64,000 nucleotides of DNA from Paracoccaceae bacterium (lineage in GTDB: Bacteria; Pseudomonadota; Alphaproteobacteria; Rhodobacterales; Rhodobacteraceae), in assembly GCA_030066905.1 (NCBI GenBank), contig JASJAR010000003.1:124001-188000 (forward strand), written 5' to 3'. This document shows positions 50,788-60,226 of this stretch, piece after piece. How positions within the stretch are numbered: position 1 is the stretch's first letter; each line of letters opens with the position of its first letter. Position numbers and translations under genes: made by a program. The notes beneath the pieces were generated by a model. That model saw only the letters and a program-made list of their open reading frames with translations. It had not been told where the DNA came from and searched no databases.

Positions 50788-50806
50788 CAGTGAGCGAATC
50801 TCACTG
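50788..50806 (-). promoter_or_regulatory. Lux-box-like palindrome upstream of luxI
   Basis: CAGTGAG-CGAAT-CTCACTG has seven-base perfect arms and a five-base spacer, 19 bases in all. Its centre is only 34 bases from the luxI ATG, so a standard LuxR activation site at -42 is impossible. A second palindrome, CCGAT-GA-ATCGG, lies at 50842-50853. Confidence 0.65.
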
Positions 50807-50899
50807 AAGAGACTCTACTCAGAGGCGAACTGCTTGCGGTACCGATGAATCGGCACAGAGGCGGTGTCGCCCTGCTAACCCTCGACGGAGGCTGAATTT

Positions 50900-51616
50900 T
50901 TAGATGAGATTGTAGTCTTTCGCCCGCTGAACGGCCTCAGCGGTCGTCCGCGCCATAAGCCGCTCCCTCGCGGCGGACAGTCTGACCTTGAGCGCGCTTT
51001 CCGAGATGCCCAGAATGCTTGCGGCGGCGGCATGGCGATGGCCGTCCGCAATGCAGGCCAGAGCTTCGGTCTGGGCCTTTGTAAGCCGCGTCGTCGGCTC
51101 CACCATCGCATGCAGCGTCTCGACGAGTTTCGACATTTCGGCGATTTCGTCGTCGGTAAACTCCCGGTCGGACCGCGCGACCGAACAGACCGAGCGCGAC
51201 AAGACCGGACCGACCGACATGGTCGCCCCGTATCTCAGGCCGAATTTCCGCGCCTCGTCGAAGATCTTGAACGGATCGGGAATGCGCGGGTTGCTCCACC
51301 GCGTAGCGCCGGTGCTGGCGAAGGACCACGCCGTCATCGGGTCCCGCAGCACATAGCCGTTCTCGGTGTATTCCTTGATCCAGTCCGGATGATAGGTCTG
51401 GAAGAACATCAGCGGAGAGGTGAAGCGTATGTGGAGGGCAAGGAAGTAGCCGGCCTCGGCGAAGGCGTCGAGTTTGGCAAGTTCGTCGTCAAAGCTTGTC
51501 TTGTTGAAGGCGCCGCCGCTCTTGGCGTGAAGCTGCGTTTCCCGCCGCGGGCTCAGCGGGTCATAGCCCGCAAGAAATGCTTTGAACGGTTGCGTCACGA
51601 TTCGCCCGGCGCTCAA
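50900..51616 (-). CDS. luxR: LuxR-family quorum-sensing regulator
   Basis: Up to 238 residues. The autoinducer domain keeps the conserved Trp79, Tyr83, Asp92 and Pro93 (HPDWIKEY, LRDPMTAW). The HTH (about residues 177-235) reads LTKAQTEALACIADG, AAASILGISESALKVRLSAARERLMA. The HTH is somewhat diverged at its end (TTAEAVQRAKDYNLI). The longest frame starts at TTG 51616, and GTG 51598 is an alternative; neither has a clear ribosome-binding site. It lies 136 bases upstream of luxI on the same strand and is its likely partner. Confidence 0.9.
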   Translation of the reverse strand: MSAGRIVTQPFKAFLAGYDPLSPRRETQLHAKSGGAFNKTSFDDELAKLDAFAEAGYFLALHIRFTSPLMFFQTYHPDWIKEYTENGYVLRDPMTAWSFASTGATRWSNPRIPDPFKIFDEARKFGLRYGATMSVGPVLSRSVCSVARSDREFTDDEIAEMSKLVETLHAMVEPTTRLTKAQTEALACIADGHRHAAAASILGISESALKVRLSAARERLMARTTAEAVQRAKDYNLI

Positions 51617-51774
51617 CTTACAGTATATCTCTCGACCTCGAATAACACGTTCGGCCGCATCCGTAAAACCCTACATCTCACAGGATGGCGTTTACGTAGG
51701 GGAAGCGCAAGTCCAAGCAAAATTGACCTTTCCCGAGCCCATTCCCGCAGCGCGCAGGCGAAACTGACCATCCC

Positions 51775-51791
51775 GTGACCGCTCGGGTCAC
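51775..51791. promoter_or_regulatory. Perfect inverted repeat between luxR and a small ORF
   Basis: GTGACC-GCTCG-GGTCAC has six-base perfect arms and a five-base spacer. It shares GTGA/TCAC with the luxI palindrome but with different inner bases. It lies 159 bases upstream of luxR and 98 bases upstream of the small ORF at 51890. Confidence 0.45.
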
Positions 51792-51889
51792 CAGCATCAA
51801 CATCCGCAGACCTGTCCTTTTAGACAGCTTGCCAGGGGGCCAATCAACCTTAAGATGAGCATCAGCCAAATCTCCCGACGAGAAAAGCC

Positions 51890-52066
51890 ATGACGGACAG
51901 CGACCCCGCCACTTCAACTCTCAACAGCCTGAAGTCCGGCGAACGGTCGATTGTGTTGTCGTTTCTGGCTCTGAGCGAACAGCCGAAAGGCGACGGACAG
52001 ACACCGCTCGATGAGCTCTCGCTGTCCATTGCGCTGAAATCAGCGCTGAAATCCCCCGCAAACTGA
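51890..52066 (+). CDS. Possible small protein (58 residues), unknown
   Basis: ATG 51890 opens 58 codons ending at TGA 52066. The protein is soluble and Ser/Leu-rich, with a repeated ALKSALKS pattern at the C-terminus. A weak GAGA precedes the start. Third positions are less G/C-biased than neighbours. It sits between luxR and the rplQ terminator on the opposite strand. Coding status is uncertain. Confidence 0.4.
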   Translation: MTDSDPATSTLNSLKSGERSIVLSFLALSEQPKGDGQTPLDELSLSIALKSALKSPAN

Positions 52067-52068
52067 AA

Positions 52069-52092
52069 AGGCCGACCACCCGGGGCCGGCCT
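52069..52092 (-). terminator. Terminator of the ribosomal-protein cluster after rplQ
   Basis: AGGCCG / CGGCCT form six pairs around a GC-rich loop. On the minus strand the stem is followed by TTTTCAG, 24 bases past the rplQ stop. It may also work for the small plus-strand ORF. Confidence 0.65.
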
Positions 52093-52116
52093 GTTTCGCT
52101 TTCCAGCGCATCGCGC

Positions 52117-52539
52117 TTACTCCTCGGCGAGCGACCCTTCGGCCTCGAGACGAGCGCGGTCGGCGGCGCCCTTGGCGCTCTCGTCGCGCTCGACAAGTTC
52201 CACAATGGCCATCGGCGCCATGTCGCCGTAGCGGAAGCCGGCCTTGAGAACGCGCACGTACCCACCGGAGCGTTCGGCATAACGGGGCCCGAGCACGTCG
52301 AAGAGCTTGGCGACATGGGCGTCCTGCTTCAGCCGCGACGCGGCCTGGCGGCGGGCGTGAAGATCACCGCGTTTTCCGAGGGTTATGAGCTTGTCGACAA
52401 CGCGCTTGAGCTCCTTGGCCTTCGGCAGCGTCGTCTTGATCTGTTCGTGTTCGATGAGCGAGCCGGCCATGTTGGCGAACATCGCCTTACGATGCTCATG
52501 GGTACGGTTCAGGCGGCGATAGCCGCGGGCGTGACGCAT
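52117..52539 (-). CDS. rplQ: 50S ribosomal protein L17
   Basis: A 140-residue protein. [20 protein letters not shown] is the invariant start, and [26 protein letters not shown] the conserved C-terminal core. A 15-residue acidic tail extends beyond the E. coli protein. It is separated from rpoA by 150 bases rather than the usual short gap, and this gap holds an array of four 11-bp repeats. It probably has its own promoter as well as read-through from rpoA. Confidence 0.98.
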   Translation of the reverse strand: MRHARGYRRLNRTHEHRKAMFANMAGSLIEHEQIKTTLPKAKELKRVVDKLITLGKRGDLHARRQAASRLKQDAHVAKLFDVLGPRYAERSGGYVRVLKAGFRYGDMAPMAIVELVERDESAKGAADRARLEAEGSLAEE

Positions 52540-52636
52540 CAGTCTTACTCCTTCGGCCCTCTACGGGCGGTTTTGCTTTGTCCGGGGGGCCATGCGTGCG
52601 GCCCCCTCACCTTGGGGCGGAATGCCCGGTTTGCGA

Positions 52637-52678
52637 TGTCTGCAAAACGTCTGGCACGTGTATGGCAGACGTATGGCA
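52637..52678 (-). promoter_or_regulatory. Array of four exactly 11-bp-spaced TGCCATACG repeats upstream of rplQ
   Basis: On the minus strand, units begin at 52678 (TGCCATACG), 52667 (TGCCATACA), 52656 (TGCCAGACG) and 52645 (TTGCAGACA), each exactly 11 bases apart. The closely related array before chorismate mutase-rpsP (19877-19919) ends with the same ACGTTTTGCAGACA. The array starts 12 bases past the rpoA stop and ends 98 bases before rplQ. Confidence 0.7.
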
Positions 52679-52689
52679 GCCTTTCGGGA

Positions 52690-53706
52690 CTAGAACTGGT
52701 CCTCGAACTTCTTCGCAAGATCCTCGATGTTCTCCGGCGGCCATTCCTCGACATCCATGCCAAGGTGGAGGCCCATGCCCGAAAGCACTTCCTTGATCTC
52801 ATTGAGCGACTTCCGCCCGAAGTTCGGCGTCCGCAGCATCTCGGCTTCCGTCTTCTGGATTAGATCGCCGATATAGACGATATTGTCGTTCTTCAGGCAG
52901 TTCGCCGAGCGCACCGAAAGCTCCAGCTCGTCGACCTTCTTCAGAAGGAGCGGGTTGAACTCGAGCCCGTCGTCCTCGGTCTCGGCCCGCGCCGATTCCG
53001 GCTCTTCGAAGTTCACAAAGATCGAAAGCTGGTCCTGGATGATCCGCGCAGCATAGGCCACCGCATCGTCGGGGCTGACAGAACCGTCGGTTTCGAGCTT
53101 CAGCGTCAGCTTGTCGTAGTCGAGCACCTGACCCTCCCGGGTCGGCTGGACGTCGTAGCTCACCTTCTTCACCGGCGAATAGATCGCATCGACCGGGATC
53201 AGCCCGATGGGCGCGTCTTCGGGCCGGTTCTTGTCGGCCGCCACATAGCCCTTGCCGGTGCTCACCGAAAGCTCGATGAAGAGGTCCGCCCCCTCGTCGA
53301 GATGGCAGATCACGTGGTCCTTGTTGAGGATCTCGATGCCGGCCGATTCGGAGATATCGCCGGCGGTCACCACCTGCGGACCCTTGGCCGAGATCGACAG
53401 CCGCTTCGGCCCTTCGACCTCCATCCGGATCGCCACGCCCTTGAGGTTCAGAACCACATCGGTGACGTCTTCCCGGACGCCGGCAATCGACGAAAACTCG
53501 TGCAGCACGTTGTCGATCTGGACGCTGGTGATCGCCGCACCCTGAAGCGAGCTCATCAGCACCCGGCGGAGCGCATTGCCAAGCGTCAGCCCGAAACCAC
53601 GTTCGAGCGGCTCGGCGACAACCGTCGCCTGGCGCGAGGGGTCGTTGCCGGGCTTCACCTCAAGCTGCGTCGGCTTGATGAGTTCCTGCCAGTTCTTATG
53701 GATCAT
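52690..53706 (-). CDS. rpoA: RNA polymerase alpha subunit
   Basis: A 338-residue protein. The N-terminal assembly domain contains [26 protein letters not shown] and the C-terminal domain [45 protein letters not shown], which contacts UP elements and activators. The start is ATG 53706; an open frame continues upstream to 53868, but the conserved [12 protein letters not shown] begins here and GGAG lies just before it. It follows rpsK after 118 bases. Confidence 0.98.
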   Translation of the reverse strand: MIHKNWQELIKPTQLEVKPGNDPSRQATVVAEPLERGFGLTLGNALRRVLMSSLQGAAITSVQIDNVLHEFSSIAGVREDVTDVVLNLKGVAIRMEVEGPKRLSISAKGPQVVTAGDISESAGIEILNKDHVICHLDEGADLFIELSVSTGKGYVAADKNRPEDAPIGLIPVDAIYSPVKKVSYDVQPTREGQVLDYDKLTLKLETDGSVSPDDAVAYAARIIQDQLSIFVNFEEPESARAETEDDGLEFNPLLLKKVDELELSVRSANCLKNDNIVYIGDLIQKTEAEMLRTPNFGRKSLNEIKEVLSGMGLHLGMDVEEWPPENIEDLAKKFEDQF

Positions 53707-53824
53707 GCGTATCTCCTCAATTCCTGCCCGACGCCCATGTCCGAAAGCGGCGGACTTCCCGAGGTTCAAAAACGACGAGGGCGCGCGCGGAAACCACCCC
53801 GCGCGGCCCGGTATTCGATAGGGC

Positions 53825-54214
53825 TCAGACCCGGCGCCGCTTCGGCGGACGGCAGCCGTTATGGGCAATGGGCGTCACATCACGGATCGATGTGATGTTG
53901 AAGCCGACGGCCGCAAGCGCCCGAAGCGCGCTTTCGCGCCCCGAGCCCGGGCCCTGCACTTCGACCTCGAGGGTCTTCACGCCGTGCTCCTGGGCCTTCT
54001 TGCCGGCATCCTCGGCGGCCATCTGGGCGGCGTAAGGCGTGGACTTCCGCGAGCCCTTGAAGCCCATCGTGCCGGCCGACGACCAGGCGATGGCGTTGCC
54101 CTGCACATCCGAGATCAGGATTTTTGTGTTGTTGAAAGACGAATTCACATGCGCCACCCCGGTGGCGATGTTCTTCGAGACCTTCTTTTTGGTGCGGCGG
54201 GTATCGCGAGCCAT
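53825..54214 (-). CDS. rpsK: 30S ribosomal protein S11
   Basis: A 129-residue protein. [48 protein letters not shown] and the C-terminal [23 protein letters not shown] are diagnostic. It lies in the 30S platform near the decoding centre. It follows rpsM after 15 bases, and there is no rpsD between rpsK and rpoA, unlike in E. coli. Confidence 0.98.
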   Translation of the reverse strand: MARDTRRTKKKVSKNIATGVAHVNSSFNNTKILISDVQGNAIAWSSAGTMGFKGSRKSTPYAAQMAAEDAGKKAQEHGVKTLEVEVQGPGSGRESALRALAAVGFNITSIRDVTPIAHNGCRPPKRRRV

Positions 54215-54229
54215 GACTTTCGCCCTCCC

Positions 54230-54598
54230 TTACTTCTTCTTGCCGGCGATGGGTTTCGCCGGGCCTTTGCGCGTCCGCGCATTGGTGTGGGTGCGCTGGC
54301 CGCGCACGGGGAGGTTGCGGCGGTGCCGCAGGCCGCGGTAGCAGCCGAGGTCCATCAGCCGCTTGACGTTCATCTGCACCTCGCGGCGCAGGTCGCCCTC
54401 AACGGTGTAGTTCGCATCGATATGTTCGCGGATCGCGAGCACTTCGGCGTCCGAAAGCTCGTTCACCCGGCGCGCTGCGTCGATATTCGTCGCCTCGCAG
54501 ATGGCCTTCGCCGACGAATGCCCGATCCCGGTGATATAGGTCAGCGCGATTGGGACGCGCTTGGCGGTGGGGATGTTGACCCCGGCAATACGTGCCAC
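54230..54598 (-). CDS. rpsM: 30S ribosomal protein S13
   Basis: A 122-residue protein. [40 protein letters not shown] and [28 protein letters not shown] are typical, with a KKK C-terminus that reaches the P-site tRNA. First gene of the rpsM-rpsK-rpoA-rplQ run. Its 248-base leader contains an 8-pair hairpin and a long 10-pair inverted repeat, and beyond it lies a toxin-antitoxin module. Confidence 0.98.
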   Translation of the reverse strand: MARIAGVNIPTAKRVPIALTYITGIGHSSAKAICEATNIDAARRVNELSDAEVLAIREHIDANYTVEGDLRREVQMNVKRLMDLGCYRGLRHRRNLPVRGQRTHTNARTRKGPAKPIAGKKK

Positions 54599-54654
54599 GT
54601 CTGGTCTTCCTTTCGTCGCGAGCCCGTGATGCCAGGCCCTTTTTTCACAACGTA

Positions 54655-54681
54655 AAGCCCGGGACGTTCTGCTCCGGGCTT
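54655..54681 (-). other. Hairpin in the rpsM leader
   Basis: AAGCCCGG and CCGGGCTT form eight perfect pairs around an 11-base loop, about 60 bases ahead of the rpsM start. There is no T-run. It may end the upstream toxin-antitoxin transcript or be part of a ribosomal-protein autoregulatory leader. Confidence 0.5.
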
Positions 54682-54712
54682 GGGTTCAGTTCTCGATGTG
54701 TCGGATCGGGGT

Positions 54713-54769
54713 GCGACCCCGTGTTTCTTGGCCGATTCTCAGTCGAGATGGCGTGAGATACGGGGTCGC
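54713..54769 (-). other. Long-range inverted repeat between antitoxin and rpsM
   Basis: GCGACCCCGT (54713-54722) and ACGGGGTCGC (54760-54769) are perfect ten-base arms separated by 37 bases. In RNA this would be a stem with a large loop. It lies between the antitoxin stop and rpsM. Confidence 0.6.
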
Positions 54770-54846
54770 GGGCGGGGGGTCAAGGGTGTGTCAAGGTTTG
54801 TTTGCGGTGGGGGCTCCGGCTCCTGCCTCAAGGGCTGCACCGACAG

Positions 54847-55173
54847 TCAGATGAGGTCGTCCACCGTTACGCTCAAGGCATCTGCCAACTTCGCCAACGT
54901 GGCAACCGAACCGGTCTTTCTTCCGGCCTCGATATCGGCGATCTGCACGCGATTGACGCCAGATGTCCGGGCCAGCGCGCTCTGGCTCAACCCCCGCCAG
55001 TCGCGGAAGACCGCAAGAGGGGCGTCCCCATCAAGGAGCCTATCCATGTACCGCGCAGGCAGGCCCTCGCCCGCCTCGGAGACCGCCCTGTCGTACGCCT
55101 GGATGTCGGCCAGGTCTTCGCGCGCGGCCAAGAGTGCTTCGTACTCGGCACGGGATATCGTCACGGTGTCCAT
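54847..55173 (-). CDS. XRE-family antitoxin
   Basis: A 108-residue protein. The C-terminal half is a Cro/C1-type HTH: FRDWRGLSQSALARTSGVNRVQIADIEAGRKTGSVATLAKLADALSV. The N-terminal half (TVTISRAEYEALLAAREDLADI...) is a helical segment that probably wraps the toxin and resembles Phd/RelB-like necks fused to HTH. It follows the toxin after nine bases, so the order is toxin first, as in higBA-type modules. It likely represses from the repeats at 55441. Confidence 0.88.
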   Translation of the reverse strand: MDTVTISRAEYEALLAAREDLADIQAYDRAVSEAGEGLPARYMDRLLDGDAPLAVFRDWRGLSQSALARTSGVNRVQIADIEAGRKTGSVATLAKLADALSVTVDDLI

Positions 55174-55182
55174 GTCACTGTC

Positions 55183-55431
55183 TCACTCATAAGCCTCACC
55201 TCTTGGGGCAATGCGCAGGATGTCGAGGACTTCCGCATCGCGCATGATAACCCGCCAGTCGCCGACCCGAAGCCGAACACCATCCCTGCCCTTTGGCGCT
55301 TTGACGTTGTTGGCCTGCGAGGCGGGGTCGGCAGCATAGGCATTTATCTTGTCGCGGATACGCCACGCCGTGTTGCGGGGCATTCGCCGCAGAGCCTTCA
55401 CCGCCTGGGGTTGGTAGACGACCGACTTCAC
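55183..55431 (-). CDS. RelE/ParE-family toxin
   Basis: An 82-residue basic protein with the RelE fold: YQPQAVKALRRMPRNTAWRIRDKINAYAADP, KAPKGRDGVRLRVGDWRVIMRDAEVLDILRIAPRGEAYE. Such toxins cut mRNA on the ribosome. RLRVGDWRVIM matches the core strand of the family. The start is GTG 55431: a stop lies five codons upstream in frame and no ribosome-binding site is visible, so it may be leaderless. It forms a module with the XRE antitoxin, placed between adk and rpsM. Confidence 0.87.
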   Translation of the reverse strand: MKSVVYQPQAVKALRRMPRNTAWRIRDKINAYAADPASQANNVKAPKGRDGVRLRVGDWRVIMRDAEVLDILRIAPRGEAYE

Positions 55432-55440
55432 TGGAGGATG

Positions 55441-55473
55441 TAGTCAAGGGCTATACTGTAGTCAAGAGCTACA
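55441..55473 (-). promoter_or_regulatory. Candidate operator of the toxin-antitoxin operon
   Basis: TAGTCAAGGGCTA (55441) and TAGTCAAGAGCTA (55459) are direct repeats 18 bases apart. The second lies in the dyad TGTAG-TCAAGAG-CTACA. They sit 10-42 bases upstream of the toxin start, the place for HTH-antitoxin autorepression. Confidence 0.65.
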
Positions 55474-55523
55474 GACCTCTGCTTCGAGCGCTGGCGCCTC
55501 ACCTCCGGCGGCACCGGAGCAGC

Positions 55524-56098
55524 CTAACCATCCAGCACCGCAGCGATCGCCGCCTCGACCTCGTCGATCGTCCCGAGCCCAGGCACCCAGACGAGATCGC
55601 CCTTGGCGTGGTAATAGCCGATAAGCGGCGAGGTCTTTTTGTAATACTCCAGAAGCCGCGTCTTGATGCTCTCTTCGTTGTCGTCGGCCCGCACCGGCTC
55701 TCCGGCGGCCCGCGCCTCTTCGGCCCGGTTGAGCACGCGGGCGACGAGCGCGTCGTCGTTGACCTCCATCGCGATCACCGCGTTGAGGCCCTGGCCCATC
55801 GACTCCAGGAGTGCGCCCAAGGCGTCGGCCTGACCGAGGGTGCGGGGGAAACCGTCGAAGATGAACCCCATCGCATCGACCGTGTTGAGCTTTTCCTCGA
55901 TGAGCCCGATGACGATATCATCGGTCACGAGCTCGCCGGCATCCATGATCGCGGCCACCTTCTGGCCCATCTCGGTGCCCGACCGGCGCGCCTCGCGGAG
56001 CATGTCACCGGTCGAAAGCTGGACCATGCCGCGCTTCTCTTCGAGGATCCGCGCCTGGGTCCCCTTCCCGGCCCCCGGCGGGCCGAGGAGTATGATAT

Positions 56099-56102
<4 letters not shown>
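55524..56102 (-). CDS. adk: Adenylate kinase
   Basis: A 192-residue enzyme equalising ATP, ADP and AMP. The P-loop is [17 protein letters not shown]-binding residues are in [17 protein letters not shown] and [12 protein letters not shown]. The short lid without a zinc motif is typical of alphaproteobacterial forms. ATG 56102 overlaps the secY stop (ATGA), the classical secY-adk pairing. The toxin-antitoxin module follows downstream after 50 bases. Confidence 0.97.
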
Positions 56103-57460
<1,358 letters not shown>

Positions 57461-57572
57461 TTAGGTCTCTTTCATCGGATGAACGCCGCCAAACGGTGTC
57501 CCGTCGGCGGCGCTTTGGAACCTTGGAAGATGTAAGGGGCCAGGGGGCCCCTCACAACCACAAATCGGGCCG

Positions 57573-58046
57573 TTACTCGGCCGCTGCCGCAGACGTGACG
57601 GTCAGTGAGCCGCCGGCCTTTTCCACCGCTTCGACGGCGGATTTCGATGCGCCCGTTACGGTGATCGTGGCCTTGGCGGTGAAATCGCCCGCGCCGAGCA
57701 CCCGCACCCCGTCGAGCTTGCGGCGCACGAGACCGGAGGCCACGAGCGCGTCCTCGGTGATCTCGGCCTTGGCATCGAGCTTCTTGTCGTCGATGAACTT
57801 CTGGATCAGCCCGAGGTTCACCACGGCGAATTTCTTCCGGTTTGGCTTGTTGAAGCCGCGCTTCGGCAGGCGTTGGTAGAGCGGCATCTGGCCGCCTTCG
57901 TAGCCGTTGATCGCCACGCCCGAACGGGACTTCTGGCCCTTGATGCCGCGCCCGGCTGTCTTGCCCTTGCCCGACCCGGGGCCCCGGCCCACACGCTTGG
58001 CCTTCTTCGCGGCACCGGGATTGTCCCGGAGTTCGTTGAGTTTCAT
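57573..58046 (-). CDS. rplO: 50S ribosomal protein L15
   Basis: A 157-residue protein. [45 protein letters not shown] glycine-rich start, then LPKRGFNKP and the C-terminal [34 protein letters not shown] 58046 follows AAGGAGAAG. It normally follows rpmD directly, but here a methyltransferase-like gene and a long spacer come between. Conserved secY follows. Confidence 0.97.
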   Translation of the reverse strand: MKLNELRDNPGAAKKAKRVGRGPGSGKGKTAGRGIKGQKSRSGVAINGYEGGQMPLYQRLPKRGFNKPNRKKFAVVNLGLIQKFIDDKKLDAKAEITEDALVASGLVRRKLDGVRVLGAGDFTAKATITVTGASKSAVEAVEKAGGSLTVTSAAAAE

Positions 58047-58194
58047 GTCGCTTCTCCTTGCCGGAACACCTCCCCGAAGCGATGCGGGAGGGACGCGGCT
58101 TTTCCTGATGTGAAAGGCCTCCGTTCGAGGCCACCGGCGGCGTATACGCCCGCCGGGGCCAGGGATCAAGGACAAGAAGCGGCGCCAGGAGGCC

Positions 58195-58794
58195 TCAGCC
58201 CGAGGTGAAGCTCTGGCGGAACGCGATTGGCATAACCGGCAGCGGAATGCGCCCCGGCCGCAGGTCAAAGACCGCCATCCGACCGTAGAACGCGGTCGGT
58301 TTCGCCAGCCGCTCGATCCAGTGGTAATGCGGCCGGTCGGTGTAATCGTCCCAGAGCACCCGGGTCGGGCGCTTGATCTTGGTCAGAACGGTGAGAAAGC
58401 AGCTCACCCGGAACCGTCCGTCGATCAGCACCAGATCGGGATGCACGAAATCCGGCCGCCGCCAGACCGACCGGGCGTATTGCAGGTAACGCCAGGCGTG
58501 GAGGTATTTGCGGTGCCTGGGATAGCCCCATTCGCGGGTCGGCCCGACATCGGCATAGTGGATGTCGACCCGGGCCCCGAGCGGCGCCATCGCCTCGACG
58601 TCCTGGCCGATCGACTTCGCCCAGTCCCGGTCGCTCTCGACGGAGATGAGCCTCAGGCCGCGGACCCCGGCGGCATAGATCGTCGACCCGCCGGAGCCGT
58701 ATTCGAGAATGGTATGTGCGCGGTCGTATTCCCGGCAGACCTCGGCCGCGACTTCGTTTGGAAAGGTGAGAGGAAATTTCTGATCGAGGGGCAT
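58195..58794 (-). CDS. SAM-dependent methyltransferase-like protein inside the ribosomal cluster
   Basis: A 199-residue protein. [18 protein letters not shown] is a Rossmann glycine loop, [14 protein letters not shown] is the acidic strand that would contact the ribose, and [21 protein letters not shown] fits motif IV of class I methyltransferases. Substrate unknown. It is on the same strand as the ribosomal genes, between rplO and rpmD. Ribosomal modification is possible but has no direct support, and insertion by transfer is equally possible. It is followed by 148 bases without a gene. Confidence 0.75.
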   Translation of the reverse strand: MPLDQKFPLTFPNEVAAEVCREYDRAHTILEYGSGGSTIYAAGVRGLRLISVESDRDWAKSIGQDVEAMAPLGARVDIHYADVGPTREWGYPRHRKYLHAWRYLQYARSVWRRPDFVHPDLVLIDGRFRVSCFLTVLTKIKRPTRVLWDDYTDRPHYHWIERLAKPTAFYGRMAVFDLRPGRIPLPVMPIAFRQSFTSG

Positions 58795-59028
58795 GGTTCA
58801 CTCCATGTCCCACCCCACGGGGGGCTGTTTGGCTCAATCATGGTTTCCACGAGGTTAACTGCCGGGGGCCAAAAGCGAAAAAGCCGGCCGAGTGATGTCG
58901 AGACCGCTTCCAGCCGTTGACGCGCATGGGCCGCCTGTCCCGTACGAGACCCGGTGTCAAAACGGCCGGGCGCGGTTTTGACGTGGAGCGGACTTTCATG
59001 CGGCGCAGACCGATCTTAAGACCCTCCC

Positions 59029-59102
59029 GTCCCGGGCTTGACCCGGGACCTCGATCGACGATGCGCTCAGGGGGCAACGGGGCCCCGGATCAAGTCCGGG
59101 GC
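59029..59102. repeat. Two-part palindromic repeat (second copy)
   Basis: Module A (59029-59049) and module B (59082-59102) are identical to those at 40966 and 41019. The spacer between modules differs in sequence (32 bases in both copies). It lies in the 585-base gap between the methyltransferase-like gene and rpmD, in which I see no gene. Confidence 0.85.
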
Positions 59103-59143
59103 GTCTGTCGCTGTTTGGCCCATGGCGGACGTTGTCACTTCAC

Positions 59144-59206
59144 GCTGGCGCGGCATCAAGGCCGAAGGCCGCCGCGCCAGCGCCGGACCGCCGCACCGGT
59201 CCGGCG
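59144..59206. other. Two adjacent perfect hairpins between rpmD and the methyltransferase-like gene
   Basis: GCTGGCGCG / CGCGCCAGC (nine pairs, 59144-59181) is followed at once by CGCCGGACCG / CGGTCCGGCG (ten pairs, 59181-59206). The first encloses GGCC-GAA-GGCC. On the minus strand they could slow or end transcription out of rpmD. Confidence 0.6.
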
Positions 59207-59379
59207 ATTTGGCCGAGGGAGGTGCAACGCTCTGATCTGTTTACAGCCTTGCTGTCATAAAGCGCGTCGGCGAAAGGTCGGATCGCCGCCCCGCGGCCCG
59301 GCGATGGCGCAGCTCAGCACCCCGATGCCCAAACGCCGACTTCAGGCTGCAACGGGCCCCCGCCGGGCCGGATCGCGGG

Positions 59380-59568
59380 CTAGCCCCGTTCCTCCACGAT
59401 CTCCACGAGATGCGGGATCTTCGCGACCATACCGCGGACGGCTGGCGTGTCCTCCAGCTCGCGCGTTCTGTGCATCTTGTTCAACCCCAGCCCGATCAGC
59501 GTCTGGCGCTGGATCGCGGGGCGGCGGATCGGCGAGCCGATCTGTTTGACGACGATGGTCTTGGCCAT
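59380..59568 (-). CDS. rpmD: 50S ribosomal protein L30
   Basis: A 62-residue protein. [39 protein letters not shown] is a textbook L30. The length is usual. It follows rpsE with a three-base gap. Its downstream side is unusual: 811 bases rather than a few separate its stop from its normal neighbour rplO... the spacer and methyltransferase-like gene occupy 58047-59379. Confidence 0.97.
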   Translation of the reverse strand: MAKTIVVKQIGSPIRRPAIQRQTLIGLGLNKMHRTRELEDTPAVRGMVAKIPHLVEIVEERG

Positions 59569-59571
59569 GGA

Positions 59572-60150
59572 TCAAGCCTCCTCGGCGACTTGGGCGCTCG
59601 CCTCGGCGGCGTCCTCGCGCTTGGGCAGAATGTCGGCGACCTTCTTGCCCCGGCGCTGGGCGACCGAGCGCGGCGAGGCTTCCTTCTTGAGCCCGTCGAT
59701 GGTCGCGCGGATCATGTTGTAGGGGTTCTGCGAACCGATGGATTTCGCCACGACGTCCTGCACGCCGAGCATCTCGAAGACGGCCCGCATCGGGCCGCCG
59801 GCGATGATGCCGGTGCCGGTCGGAGCCGTGCGCATGACGACACGGCCCGCGCCATGGCGGCCCTCAATGTCGTGATGGAGCGTCCGCCCCTCGCGAAGCG
59901 GCACCCGGATCATCCCGCGCTTAGCCGCCTCGGTGGCCTTGCGGATGGCTTCGGGGACCTCCTTGGCCTTGCCCTTGCCGAAACCGACGCGGCCCTTCTG
60001 GTCGCCCACGACGACGAGGGCTGCAAAGCCGAAGCGCTTGCCGCCCTTGACGGTCTTCGAGACCCGGTTGATGGCGACCAGACGGTCGGCGAATTCAGGG
60101 GTCTCGTCGCGGTCGCGACGGCCGCCCCGTCCTTGTGGTTCTCTGGCCAT
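59572..60150 (-). CDS. rpsE: 30S ribosomal protein S5
   Basis: A 192-residue protein. [51 protein letters not shown] and [27 protein letters not shown] are diagnostic. S5 helps decoding accuracy and forms the mRNA entry channel. N-terminal 15 residues are Arg/Gly-rich. The C-terminal tail is acidic and longer than in E. coli. The rplR-rpsE gap is 152 bases because it carries two palindromic repeats. Confidence 0.98.
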   Translation of the reverse strand: MAREPQGRGGRRDRDETPEFADRLVAINRVSKTVKGGKRFGFAALVVVGDQKGRVGFGKGKAKEVPEAIRKATEAAKRGMIRVPLREGRTLHHDIEGRHGAGRVVMRTAPTGTGIIAGGPMRAVFEMLGVQDVVAKSIGSQNPYNMIRATIDGLKKEASPRSVAQRRGKKVADILPKREDAAEASAQVAEEA

Positions 60151-60226
60151 TGGGCCTCCTTACGTCGTTTCGGCGCGCCGCGCCTTGGTTGTCCAACCGC
60201 GGTGCCACATGGCCCCGGTCATCGAA

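Noticed and set aside
58917..59549. 210-codon plus-strand frame in the rpmD-rplO spacer
   Set aside because: It covers repeats and hairpins and part of rpmD antisense; the translation is Arg/Pro-rich low complexity.
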